Part shown: in pieces, positions 1-5,997 of the stretch
Layout: the number at the start of each line of letters is the position of its first letter
How positions within the stretch are numbered: position 1 is the stretch's first letter
Notes under the pieces: generated by a model
Told to the model about the DNA's origin: nothing
What the model saw: only the letters and a program-made list of their open reading frames with translations
Databases searched by the model: none
Position numbers and translations under genes: made by a program
Assembly: GCA_964620215.1 (NCBI GenBank)
Contig: CAZUJE010000125.1
Coordinates: forward strand, 1 to 8,406
Reading direction: 5' to 3'
Source of the DNA: JAUSIF01 sp964620215
Lineage (GTDB): Bacteria; Pseudomonadota; Alphaproteobacteria; Rhizobiales; Xanthobacteraceae
Length of the DNA stretch: 8,406 nt

Positions 1-1
1 A

Positions 2-76
2 CCCGCGGCGGGCGCAATATGGTCTCAATTGATGCCTCACATGCCGCGCGATGCACGCGGAATCAGCCTGTGCTAA
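2..76 (+). CDS. Possible 3' end of an upstream gene (partial)
   Basis: The reading frame that begins at base 2 is open from the window edge to a TAA at 74-76 and would encode the last 24 residues of a protein ending in ARGISLC. The stop lies 12 bases before the mature tRNA, a common arrangement for a gene followed by a tRNA. I do not recognise the peptide, and 24 codons is too short to judge codon use. Frame 1 is also open over this stretch, so the choice rests mainly on the well-placed stop. If it is not coding, bases 1-88 are simply the tRNA leader; I see no convincing -35/-10 pair there. Confidence 0.3.
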   Translation, partial: PAAGAIWSQLMPHMPRDARGISLC

Positions 77-77
77 G

Positions 78-94
78 GGGACCGGCGCGGTCCC
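78..94 (+). other. Leader hairpin that overlaps the tRNA 5' acceptor strand
   Basis: GGGACC at 78-83 is a perfect reverse complement of GGTCCC at 89-94, with a 5-base loop (GGCGC). The right arm is the first six bases of the mature tRNA. The left arm copies the tRNA's own 3' acceptor strand at 156-161, so in the unprocessed transcript the leader could compete for pairing with the acceptor arm. The pairing is seen in the sequence; any effect on RNase P processing is inference. Confidence 0.4.
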
Positions 95-165
95 GTAGCT
101 CAGCCGGATAGAGCAGCGGTTTCCTAAACCGAAGGTCGGAAGTTCGAGTCTTCCCGGGACCGCCA
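89..165 (+). tRNA. tRNA-Arg (anticodon CCT)
   Basis: This is a complete 77-nt cloverleaf that reads AGG codons as arginine. The acceptor stem GGTCCCG (89-95) pairs with CGGGACC (155-161), followed by discriminator G162 and an encoded CCA (163-165). The D stem is GCTC/GAGC (98-101 with 111-114). The anticodon stem is 116-120 with 128-132, and the 7-base loop TTCCTAA places CCT at 123-125. The variable region is 133-137. The T stem GGAAG/CTTCC (138-142 with 150-154) encloses TTCGAGT. The outermost anticodon-stem pair is G116 opposite A132, a mismatch; all other stem pairs are Watson-Crick. A TAA stop of a possible upstream gene lies 12 bases before it, so it may be co-transcribed from upstream. 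Confidence 0.97.
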
Positions 166-171
166 TTTGCG

Positions 172-204
172 GAACCCCCGGCCTCGTTGCGGGAGGCTGG
201 GTTC
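172..204 (+). terminator. Hairpin between tRNA-Arg and the channel gene; possible weak terminator
   Basis: GAACCC (172-177) pairs with GGGTTC (199-204), and inside it GCCTC (181-185) pairs with GAGGC (193-197). A small internal loop (CCG opposite T) separates the two helices and the apical loop is 7 bases. It begins 6 bases after the tRNA CCA end. Only TTCATC surrounds the 3' arm, with no real T-run, so a strong intrinsic terminator is unlikely. It could instead stabilise the end of the tRNA precursor, or form the 5' leader of the channel mRNA. It fills most of the 56-base spacer. Confidence 0.35.
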
Positions 205-211
205 ATCGACT

Positions 212-215
212 GAGG
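212..215 (+). promoter_or_regulatory. Ribosome-binding site of the channel gene
   Basis: GAGG at 212-215 lies 6 bases before the ATG at 222, a good Shine-Dalgarno spacing. It supports this start, which is also the one that begins with a plausible signal sequence. Confidence 0.6.
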
Positions 216-221
216 CAAAGA

Positions 222-2654
222 ATGCGATTGAAGACGATCTCCGGCGCGGCGAATACCCGTACTAAAATTTTTTCCATCATCGCAATTGCAGTTTTTCTCA
301 CCGTCACGGTTGCGGGCGTTTTTGCGCAGGACCAGCGGCTGCAAACCATCAACACGCGGTTGGAAGCGGCCCGCCTCAAGCTGGACCAGATCGAAGGCGT
401 TCTCGCGGCTCCCGATCAGCGCCGCCGCACGTTGCTTGGCCTGCGCGAGGAGATCGAGCCGCTGCGCGACGAAATGCGCGGCTTTTCCGATGAGATCGCG
501 CCGCGCCTCACCGAAACAGAAACCAGACTGAAGGAGCTGGGCTCTGCGCCGGCTGATGCTTCCGCTGAAAACGCAGCCTTCGCAAACGAACGCAAAGTGC
601 AGGGAGCGTTGCAGAAGGAACTTGACGGCGCCCTTCGCCAATCGCGCCTGCTCTCCGTGCGCGCCGACCAGATTTCCGACCGCATCGAGCGCCAGCGCCG
701 GACGCTGTTCACCAACCGGCTGTTCTCGCGCGCCGACAGCATGATCGATCCATCGCTCTGGGTCGCCGCCTTTCATGCGCTGCCGTTCGAGATCCTGAGT
801 TTCAAATATCTTGTTTCGGAATGGCGCGATCACGTGGTGGGCCGCGCGGGCTATGCCGGCGCGGCACTCGCCATCCTCGCCGCGGCCGCCGCAGCCGCAT
901 TCGTCTTTTTTCTGCGGCGGATCATTCGCCAGCGGCTGCCGGTTGCAAGTCCGGCTTCGCCGGCCGAGCCACTCTCCCGTCTGCAAAAAACAACCATCGC
1001 GCTCCGCGACGCGATATTGAATGCGGCCGGCGCCCCGATCGCCACCCTGGTCGCGATCGAAACCTTGACGGCATTCGAACTGCTGACCGGCAGCGCATCC
1101 AATCTTTTGTACGGTTTTCTTGCCGCGGTAATTTTTGCTTCCGCCGGGCGGGCGCTGGCCTGGGCAGTTCTTGCACCGCATAACATTGCCTGCCGCCTGC
1201 CTGCCCTTGGAGATCAGGCGGCGAAAAGAATTTTCTGGCTGATTTCCAACACGGTCCTCGTCACCGCGACCATCCTGTTCATCAATGTCCTGCATCGAAG
1301 CCTGTCGGCGCCGCTCGCGCTGACGGTCGTCACCAGCGCGATCTACAGCATCACCATCGCGGGACTGATTGCCTATGCACTCATCACGCACAGCGCGCAG
1401 AGCGATGCGACGGGCAACGAAGATCTTCCGCCCTGGATCCGGCTGACGGGCTGGGCTGCCACGACAACAATCGTCGTGGCGCTGCTCACCGGATTCATCC
1501 GCTTTGCGGCGTTCGTCTCTGACCGGCTCGCCATGGCCGCCGTGGTGCTGACGGCGCTATATCTCGCGCTGGCGCTGATCGACGCCTTGATGGGGCGCGG
1601 CCTCGCGGAAGAATCCGACCGCCGGCGCGCGGTGGCCTCCACGCTGGGTGTGAAGCCCAAGACGCTCGATCTGATCGCAACATTGGTCGCGGGATTTCTG
1701 CGCGCGCTTTTATTCGTGTTCGCGGCGTTTCTGGTGGTCGGGACCATCACCACCTCCGCCATCGACATTGTCGGCACGCTAGACCGCGTGGCGCTCGGAA
1801 TAGAAATCGGCCGCACCAAAATCCTGTTCGTGGACGTGCTGGCCGCCGTTTTGATCCTTGTCATCGGCTTTGCTTTCGCGCGCATCATCCACCGATGGAT
1901 TGGCAACTCGGTTCTGCCGCGCACCGACATGGAACCGGGGCTGCAAAACTCGATTGCGACAATTATCGGCTATGCGGGCGTCATCATCACGATCTCACTC
2001 GCCCTTGGCCGGCTCGGCCTCAATCTGGAGAACGTGGCGCTGGTCGCAGGCGCGCTTTCGGTCGGCGTCGGTTTCGGCTTGCAGGCGATTGTCTCAAATT
2101 TCGTGTCCGGGCTCATTCTCCTGACGGAACGCCCGATCCGCGTCGGTGACTGGATCGTCACCAAGGGCGAGGAAGGCGTCGTCAAAAAAATCAGCGTGCG
2201 GTCCACGGAGATCGAAACATTCGAGCGTGCCACCGTGATCGTGCCGAATTCCGATCTGATTACCGGTTCGGTGAAAAACTGGACCCACACCAACAAGAAC
2301 GGCCGCGTCATCGTGCCGATTGCGGTCTCCTACAAATCGGACCCTCAGCGCGTGAAGGAAATCCTGCTCGGCATCGCCGGGGAAAGGAGCGAGTTCCTCA
2401 AAAACCCCGCCCCCAATGTTTTGTTTACGAAGTTCGGCGAGAACTCATTGAACTTCGAGTTGCGGGGGATTGTGGCGGACGTGAACCAGAGACTCTCGCT
2501 CGTAAGCGACATCAATTTCGAAATCTTCCGGCGCTTCCGGGAGGCGGGAATCGTGATTCAGGCGCAGCCGCTTGCAGCACAGCCCGTCGAATCCTCACCC
2601 GACAGTTCCGACGAACTCTCGCCGCTGAAGCAGGACAGTTCCAGCAAACAATGA
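222..2654 (+). CDS. MscS-family mechanosensitive ion channel with DUF3772 region
   Basis: An 810-residue inner-membrane channel expected to open under membrane tension and release solutes on osmotic downshock. Residues 17-35 form a hydrophobic signal sequence ending VFA-QD. Residues 36-165 are charged and helical, probably a periplasmic coiled coil, running into a DUF3772-like segment (about 145-190, with RIERQRRTLFTNRLFSR). I count roughly ten or more membrane segments from residue 211 onward. The MscS core is at the C-terminal side: a Gly/Ala-rich pore helix at about 603-632 (VAGALSVGVGFGLQAIVSNF), the RPIRVGDWI turn (637-645), a beta domain (646-690, with VIVPNSDLITGSVKNWT), and a C-terminal alpha/beta domain to about 780. 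The last 30 residues are a Ser/Asp/Gln-rich tail. It resembles the large MscK-like class rather than the small 286-residue MscS. The family call is firm; gating and ion preference cannot be read from sequence. Confidence 0.93.
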   Translation: MRLKTISGAANTRTKIFSIIAIAVFLTVTVAGVFAQDQRLQTINTRLEAARLKLDQIEGVLAAPDQRRRTLLGLREEIEPLRDEMRGFSDEIAPRLTETETRLKELGSAPADASAENAAFANERKVQGALQKELDGALRQSRLLSVRADQISDRIERQRRTLFTNRLFSRADSMIDPSLWVAAFHALPFEILSFKYLVSEWRDHVVGRAGYAGAALAILAAAAAAAFVFFLRRIIRQRLPVASPASPAEPLSRLQKTTIALRDAILNAAGAPIATLVAIETLTAFELLTGSASNLLYGFLAAVIFASAGRALAWAVLAPHNIACRLPALGDQAAKRIFWLISNTVLVTATILFINVLHRSLSAPLALTVVTSAIYSITIAGLIAYALITHSAQSDATGNEDLPPWIRLTGWAATTTIVVALLTGFIRFAAFVSDRLAMAAVVLTALYLALALIDALMGRGLAEESDRRRAVASTLGVKPKTLDLIATLVAGFLRALLFVFAAFLVVGTITTSAIDIVGTLDRVALGIEIGRTKILFVDVLAAVLILVIGFAFARIIHRWIGNSVLPRTDMEPGLQNSIATIIGYAGVIITISLALGRLGLNLENVALVAGALSVGVGFGLQAIVSNFVSGLILLTERPIRVGDWIVTKGEEGVVKKISVRSTEIETFERATVIVPNSDLITGSVKNWTHTNKNGRVIVPIAVSYKSDPQRVKEILLGIAGERSEFLKNPAPNVLFTKFGENSLNFELRGIVADVNQRLSLVSDINFEIFRRFREAGIVIQAQPLAAQPVESSPDSSDELSPLKQDSSSKQ

Positions 2655-3166
2655 TCCGTTTTCTCCCGCTCGGCTTTCTGGGGTCCGCCTTGATTCTGCT
2701 CGCGGCTTGCGGCGGCGTGGTGGAAATCGAGAAGTCTCCCGCCTTTTACGAAAATCTCGCGCAGCCTGGCGCGCAAGTGAACGTGGCCGCGGCCACCTCG
2801 CTGTTTTCGGATTATCGGCGGTCCAAGGGGCTGCCACCGCTGGAGCCGGATGAAAAACTGCTCGCGGCCGCGCGCGATCAGGTCAACCGCATGGTCGCCG
2901 CCGACAAGGTCACGCACGATCCGGGCGGACGCGGATTCATCCAGCGGTTGAAGGCATCGGGTTTCGTTGCTGCGCGCTCGGCGGAAAATGTGAGTGCCGG
3001 TTATCATACGCTGGCAGAGGCTTTTTCCGGCTGGCGCGATTCCCCTTCCCATAACAAGAACATGCTGCTGCCCGGGGCGACCCGCTTCGGCATCGCAAGC
3101 GCCTATACGCCAAAATCGAAATACCGGGTATTTTGGGCGCTCATTCTGGCCGAGCCGGCGAACTAG
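2651..3166 (+). CDS. CAP-domain (SCP/PR1-like) lipoprotein
   Basis: A 171-residue exported lipoprotein. The N-terminus has a short charged start, a hydrophobic stretch and a lipobox LAAC with the lipidated cysteine at residue 20, followed by GG, so it should be anchored to a membrane facing the periplasm. A single CAP domain spans about residues 45-168. Visible family marks are H89 (in VTHD), the AENV motif with E112, W128, and SPSHNKNML with H134, which fit the CAP cavity residues; the second conserved acidic residue is not obvious. Bacterial CAP proteins have diverse and mostly unknown roles, so no substrate is proposed. Its ATG overlaps the channel stop codon (ATGA). The nearest AGGA (2632-2635) is 15 bases away, too far for a normal ribosome site, so expression probably depends on translational coupling to the channel gene. 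Confidence 0.9.
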   Translation: MIRFLPLGFLGSALILLAACGGVVEIEKSPAFYENLAQPGAQVNVAAATSLFSDYRRSKGLPPLEPDEKLLAAARDQVNRMVAADKVTHDPGGRGFIQRLKASGFVAARSAENVSAGYHTLAEAFSGWRDSPSHNKNMLLPGATRFGIASAYTPKSKYRVFWALILAEPAN

Positions 3167-3175
3167 ACCGGCAGG

Positions 3176-3190
3176 CCTCACCCGGTGAGG
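3176..3190 (+). promoter_or_regulatory. Palindrome covering the likely ribosome-binding site of the acyl-CoA synthetase
   Basis: CCTCACCCGGTGAGG is a perfect 7-bp inverted repeat around a single central base. As RNA it can fold as six pairs with a three-base loop, hiding GTGAGG, the only Shine-Dalgarno-like sequence next to the synthetase start. It lies between the lipoprotein stop (3164-3166) and the ATG at 3194. A protein-binding operator or a chance palindrome are alternatives. Confidence 0.35.
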
Positions 3191-3193
3191 AAC

Positions 3194-4804
3194 ATGCTGC
3201 CCGAAGCGCGAGACTATGAAACCCTGCGCGCGAAATTTCGCTGGCAGATTCCGGCCCGCTACAACATTGCAATCGACGCCTGCGATAAATGGGCGGCGCG
3301 CGAGCCGGAGCGCGTGGCGCTGATCGTGCGGCGGCCTGCGGGCGGCTTCGATAACATCCCCTATGGATATTTGCGCGAGCAATCGAACCGGCTGGCGAAT
3401 GCTTTAACCGCGAACGGCGTAAAACGCGGCGACCGCGTCTCGATCATTCTGCCGCAATCGCCCGAAACCGCGATCGCACATCTTGCAATCTACAAGATCG
3501 GCGGCATTGCCGTGCCGCTCGCCGCACTCTTCGGCACCGATGCAATGTCTTACCGTCTGGGTAATTCAGAAGCGCGCGCGGTGATCACCAACAAGGCAGG
3601 CCTCGCTAAGCTGGACGGCATTCGCAAGGATTTGCCGGAGCTGAAACTGGTTTTATCGGTCGAAGGCGCGGCCGACGGGGTGCTGGATTTTTCCGAAACG
3701 CTCGCGCGCGCTTCCGGAGATTTCACGCCGGCGGATACTTCTCCCGACGATCCTGCCTTGATGGTTTACACCTCGGGAACAACCGGCCAGCCGAAAGGTG
3801 CCCTGCATGGCCACCGCGTGTTGCTCGGGCATTTTCCCGGCGTCGAATATCACCACGAATTCCTGCCGCAGCCCGGCGACCGCATGTGGACACCCGCCGA
3901 CTGGGCCTGGGCGGGCGGACTCTTGAACATTCTGCTTCCCGGCCTCGCCCATGGCGTTCCGGTCGTCTCGCGCAAGACCGACAAGTTCGATCCCGGCGAA
4001 GCCTATGCGCTGATGTCGGAAGCGAATGTGCGCAACACATTCATTCCGCCGACGGCGCTGCGCATGTTGCGTGGCGCGGGTAAGCCGAGGCACAAATTGA
4101 ATCTGCGCACGGTCGCCTCCGGCGGCGAGGCGCTCGGCGTCGAGACCTATGAGTGGGGCCGCGAGGCGCTTGGCCTGACCATCAACGAATTCTACGGCCA
4201 GACCGAATGCAACATCGTGCTGTCTTCATGCAGCGCGATCGGCGTCACCAAGCCGGGCGCGATCGGCAAGGCTGTGCCCGGCCACGAGGTCGCGGTCATT
4301 CGCGAGGACGGCAGCGTCTGCAAAACCGGCGAACTCGGTCAGATCGCGATTCTGCGCCCGGACCCGGTGATGTTCCTCGAATACTGGAAAAAGCCGGAAG
4401 CCACCCGCGACAAATTCATCGGCGACTGGATGACCACCGGCGATCAGGGCATGGCCGACGACGAAGGTTACATCAGCTTCGTCGGGCGCGACGACGATGT
4501 GATTACGTCGGCAGGTTTCCGCATCGGTCCCGGCGAGATCGAGGATTGTCTCATTTGCCATCCGGCAGTGGCACTCGCCGCCGCAGTCGGCAAGCCGGAC
4601 GAGCTTCGTACCGAGATCGTGAAGGCATTCGTCGTGCTGAAGCCGGGACACGCGCCATCGCCCGAGCTTGCGAAAGAGATTCAGGATTTCGTCCGCACGC
4701 GGCTTTCCGCGCATGAATATCCGCGCGAGGTTTCGTTCATCGAGCAATTGCCGCTGACCACGACGGGGAAAGTCATCCGAAGGCTTTTGCGCGAGCAGGT
4801 TTAG
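3194..4804 (+). CDS. Acyl-CoA synthetase (AMP-forming), acetyl/medium-chain type
   Basis: A 536-residue cytoplasmic ANL-superfamily ligase that uses ATP to convert a carboxylic acid to acyl-AMP and then acyl-CoA. Visible core motifs, numbered from the ATG: phosphate loop YTSGTTGQPKG (192-202), FYGQTEC (333-339), TGD (415-417), hinge region GRDDDVITSAGFRIGPGEIE (about 431-450), and LPLTTTGK with the catalytic lysine at 526. Length is normal. The segment WTPADWAWAGGL and the HGH following the phosphate loop resemble the acetyl/propionyl/medium-chain group rather than long-chain FadD; the exact substrate cannot be fixed. An in-frame GTG at 3185 would add three residues, but it sits inside the GTGAGG ribosome site, and an MLP start fits my recollection of relatives, so ATG 3194 is preferred although its spacer is short (3 bases). 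It follows the lipoprotein gene by 27 bases and ends 4 bp inside the convergent gene. Confidence 0.92.
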   Translation: MLPEARDYETLRAKFRWQIPARYNIAIDACDKWAAREPERVALIVRRPAGGFDNIPYGYLREQSNRLANALTANGVKRGDRVSIILPQSPETAIAHLAIYKIGGIAVPLAALFGTDAMSYRLGNSEARAVITNKAGLAKLDGIRKDLPELKLVLSVEGAADGVLDFSETLARASGDFTPADTSPDDPALMVYTSGTTGQPKGALHGHRVLLGHFPGVEYHHEFLPQPGDRMWTPADWAWAGGLLNILLPGLAHGVPVVSRKTDKFDPGEAYALMSEANVRNTFIPPTALRMLRGAGKPRHKLNLRTVASGGEALGVETYEWGREALGLTINEFYGQTECNIVLSSCSAIGVTKPGAIGKAVPGHEVAVIREDGSVCKTGELGQIAILRPDPVMFLEYWKKPEATRDKFIGDWMTTGDQGMADDEGYISFVGRDDDVITSAGFRIGPGEIEDCLICHPAVALAAAVGKPDELRTEIVKAFVVLKPGHAPSPELAKEIQDFVRTRLSAHEYPREVSFIEQLPLTTTGKVIRRLLREQV

Positions 4805-5997
4805 CGAAATCTGTTTCGCAATGCCGAAAGCAGGCCGGCGATTCTCGCCCGTGCTTCTTCCGCGACGATTCCGGCAATGAACGACGTCTTCCCGCGCAAT
4901 GGCACGAGCCAGTGCGCCATTTGCAAACGCCCGCTCCAGATGTGGTCGATCATCGGATGGTCCGCCACCGCGCATGAATCGACAAGCGTGAGCCTGCCGT
5001 TTTCAGCGAGCCGCTCTGAAACCTTCAGCGTAAGCTGAACGCCCGGGGAAAAGCGGGCATGGGCTTCATCGTAGGCGATTTTCCAGAACCATGCCCGGCC
5101 GCCGGAGAAAAGCGTAATACAGGCGGCGATGGCCTCGCCGTTCAGCCGCAGGACATCGATTTTCGCTTTGCCTTCCCCGGCGAGCGCAAGCACCGCCGAA
5201 CGCAAGAAATTTTCCGTGGCCGTCTTGGAGCTTGCCGCCGTTCCTTCACGGCCCTTCCAGCCGCGTTGCTCCAGCGCGATATAATCGTCGAGCGCCGCGC
5301 CAATATTTTCCGGGTCGCTCACCGCATCGTGCGAGACAGTGCCTGCCTCTTCCAGCCGCCGCAGTTGACGGCGTAATTCCTTCAGTTTTTTGCTGGAGGG
5401 CTGAAGGCTATTTTCCGTTTTCGGGATCAGCGCCGCACGCAGATGCCTGCGGTAACGGTACGGTTTCCGGCTTTTCTGCGCGAGCAGTTCGCGTAGCAGC
5501 ACGGCCACCTCACCTTCTTCATTCAAGAAGGGGAAGATCGCCAAACTCGGCGCTCCCGGAAAATTAGAGATGTAATGCAGGAAGGCGGCGAGCGTCTGCG
5601 AGGCACGCTTCCGCGCGATCAGCGGCGTACAGAGCGGCGCGAAAGGATGCGTCCATGTCACGAATGTCTTCGCCGCATTGCCGGCGCCCAAAGCCTCGAA
5701 CCTGCCCGGGAAAAATCCGGTCAGCTTGCCGTCGCGCGTGATCAGAACGACGCCCACATTTTGATCAGGAAGATTGATCGCGGCTCTGGCGAAATCCGGA
5801 TCGAGGAAAACATTCGGCTCAATCGCATGCGCGGCAAGTTCGCGCCATTTCTCGATCTCGCTTTCGCTGAGATCGCGGATCAGCTTCCACTGCATTGTGC
5901 CGGCGGGAGCAACGCTCGATCGTGCCTCGTGAATTTTACTGGGCAGAGCCATGGCTTGACCCGCGCTCAACCGGTCACCAGCGCCAGACCAGCGCAT
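4801..5997 (-). CDS. CelD/BcsL-type GNAT acetyltransferase
   Basis: A cytoplasmic acyltransferase of 398 residues, or 383 if it starts at the second methionine (codon 5950-5952). It has the form of the acetyltransferase domain first named in cellulose biosynthesis (CelD/BcsL), related to FemAB and GNAT folds. These proteins are thought to acylate sugars or precursors of surface polysaccharides from acyl-CoA. Visible marks, numbered from 5997: a basic helix (about 202-217, KKLKELRRQLRRLEE), the ALEQRGWKGREGTA segment (241-254), a core strand region (280-300), SPGVQLTLKVSERL (317-330), and the LVDSCAVADHPMIDHIWSGR stretch (338-357). No signal peptide or membrane segment. The first start overlaps the flippase gene by 23 bp; neither start has a clear ribosome site, and residues 1-34 look unconserved, so the N-terminus is uncertain. 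It follows the flippase directly, suggesting one transcript and one pathway. Confidence 0.88.
   Translation of the reverse strand: MRWSGAGDRLSAGQAMALPSKIHEARSSVAPAGTMQWKLIRDLSESEIEKWRELAAHAIEPNVFLDPDFARAAINLPDQNVGVVLITRDGKLTGFFPGRFEALGAGNAAKTFVTWTHPFAPLCTPLIARKRASQTLAAFLHYISNFPGAPSLAIFPFLNEEGEVAVLLRELLAQKSRKPYRYRRHLRAALIPKTENSLQPSSKKLKELRRQLRRLEEAGTVSHDAVSDPENIGAALDDYIALEQRGWKGREGTAASSKTATENFLRSAVLALAGEGKAKIDVLRLNGEAIAACITLFSGGRAWFWKIAYDEAHARFSPGVQLTLKVSERLAENGRLTLVDSCAVADHPMIDHIWSGRLQMAHWLVPLRGKTSFIAGIVAEEARARIAGLLSALRNRFR
4804..4819. terminator. Hairpin at the convergent gene junction; possible weak two-way terminator
   Basis: GCGAAA (4804-4809) and TTTCGC (4814-4819) form a perfect 6-bp stem with a TCTG loop. 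It begins on the last base of the rightward synthetase stop codon and lies within the final codons of the leftward acetyltransferase gene. No T-run follows on either strand, so termination would be weak or factor-assisted. No other terminator-like structure is obvious between the two convergent gene series. Confidence 0.3.

Noticed and set aside
89..204. The tRNA-Arg as an integration site for a mobile element.
   Set aside because: No integrase, no repeated tRNA 3' end, and no shift in gene type follow the tRNA. The only repeat, GGGACCG, is 7 bases and lies at the leader side.
880..903. GC-rich repeat-like stretch in the channel gene.
   Set aside because: It is a run of seven alanine codons within a membrane segment, a common composition in GC-rich genomes, not a DNA repeat element.
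63..1391. A 442-codon open frame on the minus strand opposite the channel gene.
   Set aside because: It runs through the reverse complement of the tRNA and the opposite strand of a clear MscS gene. Its composition (Arg, Gly, Gln, Asp rich) is that of a GC-rich shadow frame and no family motif is visible.
2184..2190. A run of seven A residues in the channel gene as a possible programmed frameshift site.
   Set aside because: It encodes Lys-Lys in a conserved part of the MscS domain, the frame continues normally on both sides, and no stimulatory structure or useful alternative frame is apparent.
2558..3382. A 274-codon minus-strand open frame across the lipoprotein gene and both its borders.
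   Set aside because: It overlaps three well-supported genes, including the lipobox and CAP motifs on the other strand, and its protein shows no recognisable domain.
4226..4975. A 249-codon minus-strand open frame opposite the acyl-CoA synthetase C-terminus.
   Set aside because: It lies opposite the conserved hinge and catalytic lysine region and has no motif of its own.
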